Assembly (NCBI GenBank): GCA_021234155.1 | Contig: JAJEKV010000019.1 | Location: 6,218,284-6,282,283 of the forward strand | Direction of reading: 5' to 3' | Length of the DNA: 64,000 nucleotides | Origin: Isoetes taiwanensis | Taxonomy: Eukaryota; Streptophyta; Lycopodiopsida; Isoetales; Isoetaceae | In this document: positions 22,661-34,540 of the stretch, in pieces | How the letters are laid out: each line of letters begins with the position of its first letter | Position numbering within the stretch: position 1 is the stretch's first letter | The notes under the pieces: model-generated | Told to the model about the DNA's origin: nothing | What the model saw: the letters and a program-made list of their open reading frames with translations, nothing else | Database searches by the model: none | Program-made: the position numbers and the translations under genes

Positions 22661-24380
22661 GAGAACAAAGATAATGATATCAAGCTGATTAAAAATCTCT
22701 ATCCCAAAAGCAGTTTTATAAACCCTATGCATTAAGTGATGCTTGTATAATGTACAATCGTGATATGACAATTCAATGTCGTACTGCAGGACACAACCTG
22801 GTTCCGCGTATCCATAACCCTGAGGTATGATCCCACTAATTTGAGGCCGTGGTTCAACAAATTTCATGTGGGCCGTGAGGCAAAGAGGAATGCATCTCGA
22901 ATACACTTTGTATTCATTTTATTTTTTATTTTTTTGCTTTGCTTTTACTACATCTTTCTTTTGCATCTCAGCTACCATCGGCTGTTGTCGATGTTCATTT
23001 TTTTGCTTTTTTCGGTTTCATGATCTAGTACTGCGTGCAAAATACCTCTTCCTCATATTGATTCCGCGCCTTGTGCAAAATAACCATGCAACAATAATGA
23101 GTAGTGTAGATATACCTTGATGAATAAGGGCCAACTACAGTACATTCTTTTGTTTGGCACTAGGTGCATCAAGCATTGAAGTAATTGCTCAATTCGAAGC
23201 TATGGCTGTAGTAAATAATTACAGGGAAATTGTTTCTAGACTAGGATCCCAAAAGATTGGTTGCGCCTTCGAGTAGCATATGAGATAAAAGTGTTGCGGC
23301 AAAACATGTAACAAAGAAGGCAGATAGTCTCTGTGCTGGTTAGATTGGGCATGAAAGTGTTATAATTTGGACGATTAGGATTAGGCTTGGACATGGAGAT
23401 ATAATCTTGCTTTAATTTATGTGTATTTGAAAAGAAGCAACTGCATCTTATCTAGTTTGTATGTCTGTCAAAATTGTATGCCCTGGATATACTGCAAGGT
23501 TCTACCTTTTACTTTCCACTAGCCCCAGTTTGAGTCTATATCTCCGCTCAACTGGAGATGCCATGGAAAATGAGCAGATTTTTGCCTTGCCTCTTGATGA
23601 GACAAATAATTATATGTGAAACCGGTCTATTCCTGGATTTTGAATCGGCAGAATCCCCAGCCTGTACCTCTACCAGCCTGCAACTCAATGCCCAGCCTGC
23701 ATCTCTGAAGAAATCGAATCGGCAGCCCTCAACAAGGAGTGGAATCGGCAGCCCTCAACAAGCCTGCCCCACTATCCTCCTCATAGCAACCAGATTTAGC
23801 CCCCACGAACTGTCTGCCCTGCCATCTGCCCTGTTTCATTCCTTTATCTGCCCCATGGCGCAGACAACAATCGGACTGTTGCAACCGCTCAAATATTGCA
23901 CACCTTTCTCACCTTTCTCTGGAACCTACAAGAATCGCATGCCATGCACACCTGTCTTCCCAACAGACATGCCCATGTGCACATTCCATGCCTTCCATTC
24001 TCGTACCATGCCCTAGAAACGCCAAGAAAACACATATCCACAGCGCAATTTGGAACATCTACCTTTCACAGCCAACAAGCAACTCAAATTAGCTAAAAAA
24101 TACAGCTTGACTACGTTTTCGCATACAATACAGGGGCGAAATCTTGGCAAAACCATGCCAGAAATACCGCCCCCAAATACCAAACGAAATAATTAAAAGT
24201 TTATTACATTTGGTAATTTCACATTGTGCTTAAGGCTCAAAACATTTTGTTGTGGCTTTTTGCTTATTAATTTTTTTTCAACCAAAATAACATCTCCCAT
24301 AAATACTATACTCTTCATTGTATGACATGTATAGGTATACTTTTATTGTATCACATGGAATGCCCATCAAAATAGACTGT
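22660..24380. other. No gene recognised
   Basis: The longest frame (23558-24016, plus) has low-complexity Pro/Ser/Thr content and contains the direct repeat CGGCAGCCCTCAACAAG (two copies near 23723 and 23745). It has no domain I recognise and I do not accept it as a gene. Confidence 0.4.
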
Positions 24381-24424
24381 TAAATTTATAATAGACTGAT
24401 ATATATGGATGAGGCGCATCAAGC

Positions 24425-25062
24425 CTTTTTAGAATCACAGTCAGTAGTTGGTCATAATGGATGGTGCCAGCAACTTGTTTCATGGTCAGAATGGTGAGGC
24501 ATTAGTCTTACGGATCTGCCAGATACTGATGTGGGCTTACGTGATTTGGTAGTGGAGAGAACATGGAAAAAATTATGGAGCCAACCAGGAGTTAAGATGG
24601 AGTTTTATCGAAATGAAGTGAATCCAATGCTGGTTTATGGGGAACAAGATTATTTACATGCACGTATAGGGATGAAGAAGAGACAACTTATATCGCAAAT
24701 GAGATTAAGCAGGCATCATTTAGAGATAGAAGCAGGAAGAGGGAAGATACCACGGGAACTTCGATTCTATCCTTGCTGCCGGGAACCTCAAATTGAAGAT
24801 GAGCATCATGCCTTCTTAAAATGTAATATGTTTGCTGGCTTGCGAAAAAATATGGCATTGATGGGATTAATTTCTCTGAGTTTCTTTCATTAAAACCAAC
24901 ACTTCTAGGAGATTTTCTCCGAGAGTGGTGGGAGCTCCGAAAGGAAACTCTAGATTTGAACCAATATATTGACGAGATCGAGGCTCAAGGCCTCGTTTAG
25001 TTGTTTATGTCACCTATGGACCTGGTCTCAAAGGGCGTGACAAATAAATAAATAAATAAAAG
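24425..25062 (+). mobile_element. Non-LTR (LINE) retrotransposon 3' end with (AAAT)n tail
   Basis: The frame reads GLRDLVVERTWKKLWSQPG, then MRLSRHHLEIEAGRGKIPREL with FYPCC, EDEHHAFLKC and, after a frameshift near 24860, LREWWELRKETLDLN up to TAG at 24998-25000. The pattern H...GR...PRE.R.C..C...EDE.H.L..C is typical of the C-terminal region after the reverse transcriptase of plant LINEs. There is an in-frame stop at the upstream end (near 24496). A simple repeat (AAAT)n at 25042-25061 fits the tail of such an element. The reverse transcriptase and endonuclease are absent: a 5'-truncated copy. Confidence 0.65.
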
Positions 25063-25192
25063 TGGGCATTTTTTCTAGGTATATGCTAAATAACGAAATT
25101 GCCATGTATGCATCCTGTGTTTTTGGAAATTTGTTATGTTAAATGTTCGGACTGCCTAACAACTGAGCGTGAATGCATTTTTTTATAGATTT

Positions 25193-25577
25193 AGGCCCTT
25201 TTTCCACAGCAGTCGCAAAATATGGCTGTTATATACAATATACGACACCATTTGTGACTTCAGAGCTAAAAATAAGACACACAAATTTAAACTTACTTTT
25301 CCACTGCATGGTAGTCATAAAATATGACACCACTAAAATACTAGTGGAAAAACATGAAAACACGCCTTATTTTTAGTTATATATTGAAATAAGACAGGTG
25401 TCTTATTTTACTAAAATAAGACTCCATTTGGTATCCAAACCTATTCCGAACCTAAATAAGACATATCTTATTTTTGTAGTGGAAAAATAATTTACTTTTA
25501 AGATAGTAGGTGGCCAAACATCATTGGATACAATATGTGACTTTTAGAGATAAAAGACTACCGTGGAAAAAGGGCCT
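25193..25577. mobile_element. MITE with 22 bp terminal inverted repeats, in the kinesin promoter
   Basis: The left end AGGCCCTTTTTCCAC and right end GTGGAAAAAGGGCCT are a perfect 15 bp inverted repeat. It extends to 22 bp with two mismatches. The 385 bp body is AT-rich and holds several copies of AAATAAGAC/GTCTTATTT, including an inverted pair with 10 bp arms at 25387-25408, and recurring GTGGAAAAA motifs. No protein is encoded. A clear target-site duplication is not visible, so the superfamily (hAT-like or PIF-like) is open. Its right end is only about 20 bp from the TATA-like box of the kinesin gene. Confidence 0.75.
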
Positions 25578-25596
25578 TTGTTAGGTTAAAAAATCT

Positions 25597-25615
25597 TATA
25601 AATCCGATGACGTCA
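25597..25615 (+). promoter_or_regulatory. TATA-like box and TGACGTCA palindrome upstream of the kinesin gene
   Basis: TATAAAT at 25597-25603 lies 112 bp before the start codon at 25715. The palindrome TGACGTCA at 25608-25615 is a known bZIP-type binding sequence. The TATA position is compatible with transcription starting near 25630. Function is inferred from sequence and position only. The palindrome lying just downstream of the TATA-like box is unusual. Confidence 0.35.
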
Positions 25616-25714
25616 GCGTGCTTAAGTGGCAAAATGGGTCAGACATTTGGCGTAGGAAGGATGTTTAGTTAGGCCAGGACGTTGAATGCTGCGCCATGCT
25701 CGATAGCCATAGCT

Positions 25715-28700
25715 ATGGCAGGCCCGCCGTCCTCTAGGCCTTCCTCCGCAGCTCCTTCCAAGCAAAATGCCACCAGAGAGCGTGTCCAAGTCATCGTCCG
25801 TTGCCGCCCTCTATCTGATAAGGAGGTCTCCAATGGCCACCATAGCTGTGTCAAAATTGACAAGACTCAAAAGACCGTCGAGGTATGATCAAAGCTTAAA
25901 TTTTTTTTATCAAAATAATTTCGTACTTGTTTTCAGGTTTTTGGCACAGGGAAGCGTGGAGCAATTGATTCTGGAAGCAAGATTTTCACGTTCGATAATG
26001 TATATGATGGATTATGTACCCAAAAGGAGTTGTATGATGAAGTTGCTCATCCAATTGTACGTAGTGTGATGCATGGGTATAATGGAACCGTGCTTGCATA
26101 TGGCCAGACAGCATCTGGCAAGACATTCACGATGGAGGGATTAGAAGACCCACCAGGTATGCTTTAAGATGCCAATTTACGTTGTTTTGTCTTTCTGCTT
26201 TTTTTCTTTCTGATTTAAGTAAATGAGTGACACAATGAGCTGGTCAAATTACTTTGCTAACTATGTGTAATCATTATAATGCTTGGCTATTCAAAGTTTT
26301 ATAGACTCAGCAGTTAATTTAAAGGCTTTGCTGACAAACCTTACTGGAACCAAGTTTTTTGGGTCAAATTTTTCTCCCTACCCCTGAAATAATAAAAATC
26401 CGAAGTCTATAAGTAAATCAATTAAGCTTGATATTTTGACTCGTAGTGACCTTGACAGGAAGATCGGGATAACCAAATGCAGGTATGCGAGGGATAATTC
26501 CTAAAGCATTTGAAGACATATTTACACACATAGTGCAAAGCCAGAGTTCTGATCATTTTCTTGTGAGGGCTTCATACCTTGAAATATATAATGAGGAAAT
26601 TCGTGATTTACTAGTCCCAAACACAAGCGCCAACATGAAGTTGGAATTAAAGGAGAGTCCTGATGCAGGTGTGTTCGTGAAGAACCTGACTGCCCTTACA
26701 GTGCACAGCCTGGCTGACATCAGCCATCTGCTTACGGTGTTCTACTTAAACTTCATTAAACTTCAGACTCCATTTTTAGCAATAACATGCTGAATTGAAT
26801 AATGCCTTGGCATCGAAACTAGCAACCTGCATTTGGTCATACATTCATAGAAAAATGTGCCGAGGGTAACATCAATTTTCTTCTATGGAGCATTGCTGTT
26901 ATGATTGGATGCTGGCGAAGTCGGCACATATTTCTTTTTTGATATTTACCATGCAGAAATGCTTATTGATCTCTTAGGTATACGTCCCTGATTGTAGCCA
27001 AGGCCACCTAAGACTTCTCTAATATTTGGTTATATTGTCAAGATTGCTTCTTCTATTGCTAGCTTTAATTTTGCCAAGCTGAGTTTGGACATTAAAAACA
27101 TTATATCTTTCCTTAAAATCTCGAAATTTCTGAGGACTTTGATATTATGTTATAATCCTTCTGCCTTATGATTTAGGTCGGAAGAAAAAATAGGTCAATG
27201 GGAGCAACATTGATGAACCAGGATTCTTCACGATCCCATTCAATATTTACAATAACAGTTGAATCTAGTGCCATGTCCACGGAGTCTGAGAATAATCTAC
27301 ATGTCCGTGTCGGCAAACTAAATCTGGTAAGTGGGTTCTAGCTGTGATGTTTGTGTTTACAAATTTTCCTGCCAACATGTTTTTCTTATAAACTTAGGTG
27401 GATTTAGCTGGCAGCGAAAGAATGAGCAAAACAGGAGCAACAGGGGATCGGTTCAAGGAATTGACTAACATAAATTGGTCACTATCTGCATTGGGTAATG
27501 TTATTTCAGCTTTAGCTGATGGAAGAAGCACTCACATTCCATATCGTGACTCAAAATTGACAAGGATTCTTCAAGACTCACTTGGAGGGAACACAAGGAC
27601 TGTCATGATTGCCAACATTGGACCAGCGAACTATGATTATGATGAGTCTATAAGCACTTTGCGATATGCAAATCGTACTAAGAGTATTAGGAACAGACCT
27701 CGCGTAAATGAAGATCCAAAAGATGCTTTGTTACGTGAGTTTGAGGCAGAGATTTCCCGGTAAGAGTTTGACTTTTTCTTTTTTTCTAGTTAGAACCTAT
27801 AATCCATGAACTTTATGCATTTATCTCAGAATAAAACCATTCAGACAGGTAACTGCCGTCAAACATGTCTCGTATTTCCTATTTATCATGTGCATTGGCT
27901 CACTACAATCCAAGTTTGAAAACGTGTTGTTATATACATGTATCATTATGTTATTTAATGTATACTGGACGGTGTGGATCTTGATTACTTCAACGAAATA
28001 GTTGACCCATTAAAAACTAACTAAAAGTTAAATGGTGCATATCGCATTCATGAATAAGTTGGACAAATTTATGAAATTAATCTTTCTATCGAAATAGGTT
28101 AAAGGCACAGCTCAAAACAAGTGGTCCAACAGTGGAGGAATTAGCAAAGGAAATTTATACCCTCAAAAGTGAGAAAGAATCTGTTGAAAAGCATTTATTA
28201 CAAGTGAAGGAACAAGCCAGTAAACAGCAAGAGCTTGATCCTACGCTTTGTCGGTCTTGGGGTGAACAAGCAATCTCATACATCAAAGCAGACCTTGAAC
28301 GCAAAGTAAGATGGGACTTCGGGAAATAAAGTTTGGGCTGGCCTAAGTAGTGTTCTTCATACTCACTGCATGGGCCTCAGGAAAGAAAAGGTACCATAGT
28401 AAGTTGTTGATAGTTGCCAAAAGAGCTAGATCATTTTATTTATTATATCAATATTGATCTGTCATTGGAAGTGCCCTATAAGTAAAATCAAGAAGTACTT
28501 TTGCATATGAAATCTTCCTTATTTACCCATTTTCTTGTCAATAATCAATACACTGGCCTACGCAGATAATTTCAAGACACGCCGTGCACATGCCAGTCCC
28601 AAATATTGTTATGGGTCTTGGATGGGCTTATGTAATACAGGCTTTTATTTACATTACAATTGAACATGGCTATATAATTCCAATAATTTTTTCCAAGTAT

Positions 28701-30581
28701 TATAGATATATTTGTTGTACGTTATAGCCTCTCAGAAGTAACTTTAAGGTTTTGTTACAAGGGCAGGCACATTTGGAGATAGAGTTGTTGAGGGCTGAGA
28801 AAGAACGATCAGAAGAAGAGAAGCAAAAGTTTACTGACAAGCTCTTGGACCAATTAAAAGAGATGCAGCACCATTACGAGGTTTCACTTTTATGGCTATT
28901 ATCCCCTTCACTCGCGTGACTCTTTAAAGTTGCATTTCTATGTCATGGTTAGTACCGTAGGCCTAATATTCATGTAACGAATACCTTTACTATCCCCCTC
29001 TTTTTTTTTTTTTACTTGTGTCTCGTTCTATTGACCTCAGCTTAATTAATATCGTTGTGGAAAGAAGTGAATGAATGATACTAGTGGATTGAGTTGGTTA
29101 GTTTTTCACCTATAAACTAAGTTTCAAGCTTTTGATCAGGCATTAGCTAGAGAAAAGGAGGACCGTCAAATTCTTGAGAAGAAATTAAAGGCACTGGAGG
29201 AGAAGTTGCTTCACGGGTGCAACAATGACAGATCCACATTATTTGAGAAAGCCAAGCAACAGGAGAGGGAGCTTGCATTATATGCTCAAGAATTGCAAGA
29301 AAAGAAATGCTTAGATGAGGAACGGCAAAGGAAGATTGCAGAGCTCGAGGTGAAAATTCTGTTTATAAATTTGAAGAATCAATTTGCTTTAGTGTGTTGT
29401 TTATAGACCTCAGTCTCTATTCGTGATTTGGCCAGTTAAATAAGAGTGTTCTTCTATTCACTTGTGGTTCATGGTATTGTAATTAACATGGTTGATGACA
29501 TAATAGCGTACATGCTTTGCAGGAGGCCCAATTGATGGCCGAGGAGAAGTGTACTACGATGGAGGAAGAGCTTGAAATGAAGACGAAAAAGCTCAAAAAG
29601 TTGATGGCATGTTACCAACAAAGTAAAACTGAAAACATTTCATTAAGGACGGAGTTGCAGGATACAATTTATGAATTTCAGCAAGAGCGTGCTGATTTAC
29701 TCCTTACACTTCGTTCTCTTGATCAACAACATCAGTTGAAAACCATAATTATTGAGGTATAGAACTTCCCTACTACAGTAATTGAAACAGCTACAAACAC
29801 ACGAGTAGCAAATGTGTATTGAGAAGTGTAAGCAATTTTAGTTGAAATTTTTGAGTTTTATCTTTCTATGTTTACAGAGGTTTATTCCGACAGAGGAGGT
29901 CTCCAAAATAATGCGCAGGGTCCAATGGGACGACGAAAATGAGACTTGGGTCCTTCCAAGCACGTTGTCGCAAGTTCCGTCACAATCAGTGACATCATCC
30001 TCAGACTTGTACATCATTGACCCATTCAACAAACAACCACTACAGCGCCCTGCTTCAGCAGTTGGGAGAAGTAGGCCTACAAGTCAGCAAGCGATAGAGT
30101 CTCTTGAGCAGGGCAAGCACGACCCCCGATTCATGTAACAATCCTCTACTTTATTATTAAAGTGTCAGTTCTACTTAATATGATGGCTAAGCTCTAAATT
30201 ATGCAATGTAAGGGCTATACCACCCTGAGTTTTCTCCTGCGCATTTAAGCAATGCATCAAAGCTTCACTACTATTGAAGAAAGCTCATGCCTTAAATAAT
30301 GCAATTCCTTATGACATTTATCAAAGCTAATAGTCAGGTTCACTTTCTTTTGTTCAATTTATAGGGATGAGAATGTGTTGAAGCTAGATCTACAGTTTAC
30401 AAAAAGCAGATTGTATGACTATGAAAACCGTTTTGATAGAGCGGAGGCCCAAGATGATATTATGCAAGCATTTCCTTATCTATCGTACGAGTCAAATGGT
30501 CGTACGTCTGACTACACCACTTCGCCAAAGCTAAGGAGAATAAAGACACAAAATCGTCGTCCTAGAACAGCCACAGGCTGA
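25715..30581 (+). CDS. KIF3B: Kinesin-2 motor subunit, KIF3B/FLA8 type (11 exons, 797 aa)
   Basis: Exons: 25715-25882, 25937-26156, 26483-26736, 27177-27326, 27398-27759, 28098-28305, 28767-28880, 29140-29349, 29523-29756, 29878-30134, 30365-30581. All ten introns (54-461 bp) are GT-AG and phases match. The motor domain is N-terminal: [11 protein letters not shown] near residue 35, P-loop GQTASGKT 112-119, switch I NQDSSRSH 228-235, switch II DLAGSE 266-271. The neck [12 protein letters not shown] starts at 368 and leads into a coiled-coil stalk to about 640. The tail motif [12 protein letters not shown] (641) followed by RPASAVGR is diagnostic of KIF3B-like subunits. These pair with KIF3A/FLA10 and KAP to drive anterograde intraflagellar transport. 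Length matches the family. ATG 25715 is the first in frame after a TAG at 25670. Odd: Leu286, Asn288 and Trp291 where KEATKINLSLS is usual. No break is seen; likely functional. Confidence 0.95.
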
Positions 30582-30599
30582 GATGTGTATATATGTAAA

Positions 30600-32995
30600 A
30601 AATAAGTTTTGCTCTCATGCTCTGTAGTTGTGGATGTATACGAGCTTTAAAACGGCATATTTGTAACATTATCAAATTTGCATATGATGTTTGGTCGTTG
30701 GGGGTAAGGTTAGAGGTTGCTAAAAGCATTGGCTATTGTAAAGATCCACTTATACGTAAGAATCAAAATGATATTGTTTGCCGATGTCTTCTCTTTTGGT
30801 TCTAGGTGGTACATCTTTTGAAGCCACAATTGCTTTAGGTCAATAGTAACATTAAGGGTTAGTATGGGTTGAAGAGTTGATCAGTGATGGATCGAAAGGC
30901 ACAAATGTGAGGAACAAGTGATAGTCTTATGATCGCAGTTTTTGGAATCTATCCAAGAAGGAAAGAAATGCAATGAACCAAGATAAGTGATCTTGATGGA
31001 TGAGAGTGGAATCTAATGAGGGACCAACGCTTATTCACAAAGCATTCTTACGTAGTTTTCGAGAAGCTTGGAGTGAGATGAGTTATGGGAACCAAGCAAC
31101 TAGTGAAGCTGGAAGTAGAGTCTACCATGAACCGCTCATGGTATTAAAAGTGCTTAAAAAAGGGAGTAATTAGAGTACTTTAGGAAACAAGATGCATCCC
31201 CTATTAAAAACATGTAGTTTGCATTTGTTAAAGATTATCTTTCTATACGTACACTTAATGCGACATGTTGGTGCTTTGCGGTATTAAGTTTGTGGCATCC
31301 CTATACCATCTCTATACTTCGAAGAAATGACACGTTGGATGTTGGGAATACTACGGGGTGACATAGAGCGGAAAATATATTGATGTATGCCACTTGTGTT
31401 CTATAGAATTTCTGCATAATGGAGGACCTTGGCATGAAAATGTTACCTATTGGCAAGATCTACTTCAAGTTAATTACTACTAGAAACTATGAGACAAAAC
31501 AAATGAGCAATAGGATGAAGAAGGAAGGGGATCAGGTGAGGCACATAATATTCCAACAATTGGATGGGCCAGAACATGGCCAGAAACTTGAGAAGAGCTT
31601 AGCATGTATAACTGTCAAAATTGTCGCATTGTAATATTTCTACTTGCAATGATATTTCTACTCGTTTGCTATTTCTACTATTTGTTCTGGAATTTCGAGT
31701 TCTTCATTTCTGATAACTGTTTGTAGTTGACTTTCATTGACCAATATTTGACTTGTGTTTGTAGTCGAATGTCTCCCATATTTGACATCTGACTTACAAC
31801 AAGATTTCACCTTGGTTTTTTAACAACTTTTAACTACCAGTATGCACAAAAAATAAAATAAAAACTAGCAAAAAGGCACAATAGGAGGCTTGGATTTAGT
31901 TTCTCACTTTCGTAAGGCATGTATAGGAGACAAACTATTAGCTTCGATAGGCATTTTTTAATATTAGAACATCTTATAGACATTAGACTAGCCATTAAAA
32001 TGAAAGGCTAGATTATGTATGGATAATCTGTAAAAACAAATAGAGACACTGGTGTTTTTATTGGAAAACGAAAAGAAACAAGCTAAGGGAGGCATTCGAC
32101 TCTATAGTAGACAAATTATTAGTTAGCCATAATGCCAATCCGCATCATAGAATGTATTGGCATTATTGAATTCTTGGGTTGATTTTAAGGTACAAATTTT
32201 TCGTTTAAAGACTGAAGTGTTCTTGAAATGGTCTCCATGTCATTGGATTGTAAAACAATCATAATTGCAGTCCGAAGAGGCAAGCACTTAGCTTTAACAA
32301 ACATATATTTCCAGTGCATTGACTTCATAAATACATACAATACAAAGGGAGGTTTCGCCTATATTTACAACGGTATGACACTATATAGCCTATCTTATGC
32401 TTTCATATCTTCTTAACTTTTCAAAGACGAAGCAAACTAGATAGTTATGCCATTGTAAAAAGTACTATCGATCTATCATTACTCGTTTGTCAAGCAACAC
32501 ACTCTCAAGTTTGTAGCAGGTGAAGCGGCGAACTTTATCTGAAAAAGGGGTAAATTTCCTACATAATTTGGCCTACTTGAGGAAGCATTAAGCAAAAACT
32601 AGTTTCAGTAGGAAAATGTAGAAAAGAATTCCATGGTTTTTCTGGGAAAACTACGAGGATTTTTTTATGTCGGAAATTCTTGATTTCAGCAGGGTAAGTT
32701 TTGCAAGGGGTTCACGAATTTAATGGATTCAACTGGTTTGTAAAGATATCATAAGCGTACCTTTACAAGAGGATGGGGGTATAGTGTCAACCCTTGTGTG
32801 ATCTATGTGTATTGAATAATAGAATACTACTATCTTGACCACAAGTGCTTGTGTTGTGTCAACATTGTGTCCTACTTGCATAATTAATGAATCTTTTGTG
32901 TCAAAAGCAATGACCTCCTTTATCAACTTTCTGCTCGCATGTTAGAGTAGGTTTTTGCAACAACTTTTGAACAATATTTAGGCTAAGTTGTGCAG
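30600..32995. other. Downstream of the kinesin gene; no gene recognised
   Basis: AATAA-type signals occur just after the kinesin stop codon (AAAAATAAG near 30597) and could serve polyadenylation. Farther on, the open frames are short and lack recognisable domains. No repeat structure stands out. Confidence 0.35.
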
Positions 32996-32999
32996 CGTT

Positions 33000-33110
33000 T
33001 TTTTTTTTTTGAGGAAGGAATGGAGCCTTTTTTTATTCATATGATAGGAAGAATTACATCACTTGATCCCACATGGATCTTATAGGAAGTATTTTACGCA
33101 CATATATGAA
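33000..33110 (-). mobile_element. LINE 3'-end fragment with poly(A) tail (copy 3)
   Basis: A run of about 12 T is followed by GAGGAAGGAATGGAGCC, ATAGGAAGAATTACA and GATCCCACATGGATC. The last two blocks are shared with the copy at 3872-4065. The arrangement is that of the 3' terminus of a truncated plant L1-type insertion on the minus strand. Confidence 0.45.
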
Positions 33111-33114
33111 AAGA

Positions 33115-34540
33115 ATTACAAAATATAATGTTTCAACTTTCATAGAGGACTACTCTGAGGAAGCCTCAACATCTTCACCCCTCCATGAGCCCAGAGCTTA
33201 TTGGATTACAGGCAGCAATAAAACCAAAGAGATATCAGATGGAGGTCCACCAGAACCTTTCATTATCCTCTGAATCAAGGCGAAGGGTCACCTGTAGAGA
33301 GTGATCTTCCACTTCATTATCCATCAAAGAGGCCATACATCCCCTCAACTATATGTAGGTTAAGGAGCCCATACATCCTTGACCATATCTGAGGAAAACG
33401 AACTTCTTTTGGACTTATAACAAACGATTATCGAAATTTAAATCCAATATCTTACTTGGAACTTTGAGGCATTTTGTCAACTTTATATTACGAATCCAAG
33501 TGGGTTGTTGCAACAATTTTTTAACAAATTTATAACTCCATCATTATAACATTTCGATGGATTTATAACATAATGCCATCAATTTAATATCTAATATATT
33601 AGTAGAATTGAGTTTGAGTATTCATATATTATTAAAGATTTGGTATTAGCTAAGGAATGTTACTTTCGATAAGAAAGAATGAATTGAACCTGATCAGGAT
33701 GAAGGGGAATAGATAATGGTGAAGAGGGTACTGTGACTTGAACAAGGGAACAGAGTTGGGAAGATAAAAACATTACTCAATACCAAATGAGCTATACCAT
33801 AGTAGTCATAGCAATAAGATTAACAATGTTGATTAATCACATGTAGCAACCCATTAAAGATCGTTCTCAATATCCTCTATCTCATCCTCATCTAGATATA
33901 AACAAAAGGCAAATTCTAATTGCTTGGATGGATCATGTATGTGCATGTTGGTAATCTCTTGCGTCTTTGGTAGGGCAAAGTCCTGCAGGCTTGGTCCAGG
34001 AGAGGGTCGGCCGACTCCCCACTCATGAGATTAGAGCAGGGTTTCCCCTCAGGAATCAGAAGCGTTTCCCCTTATTAGATGTCCGCGTTGCTAGCCAAAG
34101 TGTCCAACAAGGTGATACTTGATAAGGCCAAATGATAAATTTTCTGATAAAGTGGCAAGATAAGATATGTGAAGGTCACGAAAAATGGCAATAATATATG
34201 CAAGGTATGGCGAGAGGCATGTAGTAGGTGAAAAATATGAGTGGTAAAGCTGACAGCGTGATAAGTGGTGGAAAAAAAAGGGAGAAAAAAGATACAAAAA
34301 TAACATAAGGCTAAAAGTAAGTAAAATTGAGTGGTTGCAAAAGGCATATGGAACATATGGAACAGATCGTAATGGAAAATCAAAGTGTGTGGCAAAAATG
34401 AAGCATGGACGAGAAGAAGGCAAAAGGGGCAAATATGTAAATAATATAAAAAAGCGTGAAATTTATTAATGGTGCGAAGCGTTGCTTTGGCGCCAGTTGA
34501 GGAAACACGTAAATCTTTTGGAATCGTGAGAAAAGCCCAC
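33115..34540. other. No gene recognised
   Basis: The minus-strand frames at 34075-34551 and 34091-34432 are Phe/Leu/His-rich and partly complementary to purine-rich sequence next to the polypyrimidine tract. I do not accept them as genes. A leaf of unique, AT-rich sequence fills the remainder. Confidence 0.35.

Noticed and set aside
22616-22906. 96-codon minus-strand frame
   Set aside because: Its C-terminal end lies inside the pentanucleotide-tailed repeat and the rest has no domain.
23558-24016. 152-codon plus-strand frame
   Set aside because: Contains a DNA-level repeat (CGGCAGCCCTCAACAAG), low-complexity content, no recognisable domain and no supporting splice or promoter signals.
25682-25714. 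Kinesin start upstream at TTG 25682
   Set aside because: A eukaryotic start should be ATG; the first in-frame ATG is 25715 and conserved motor sequence begins well after it.
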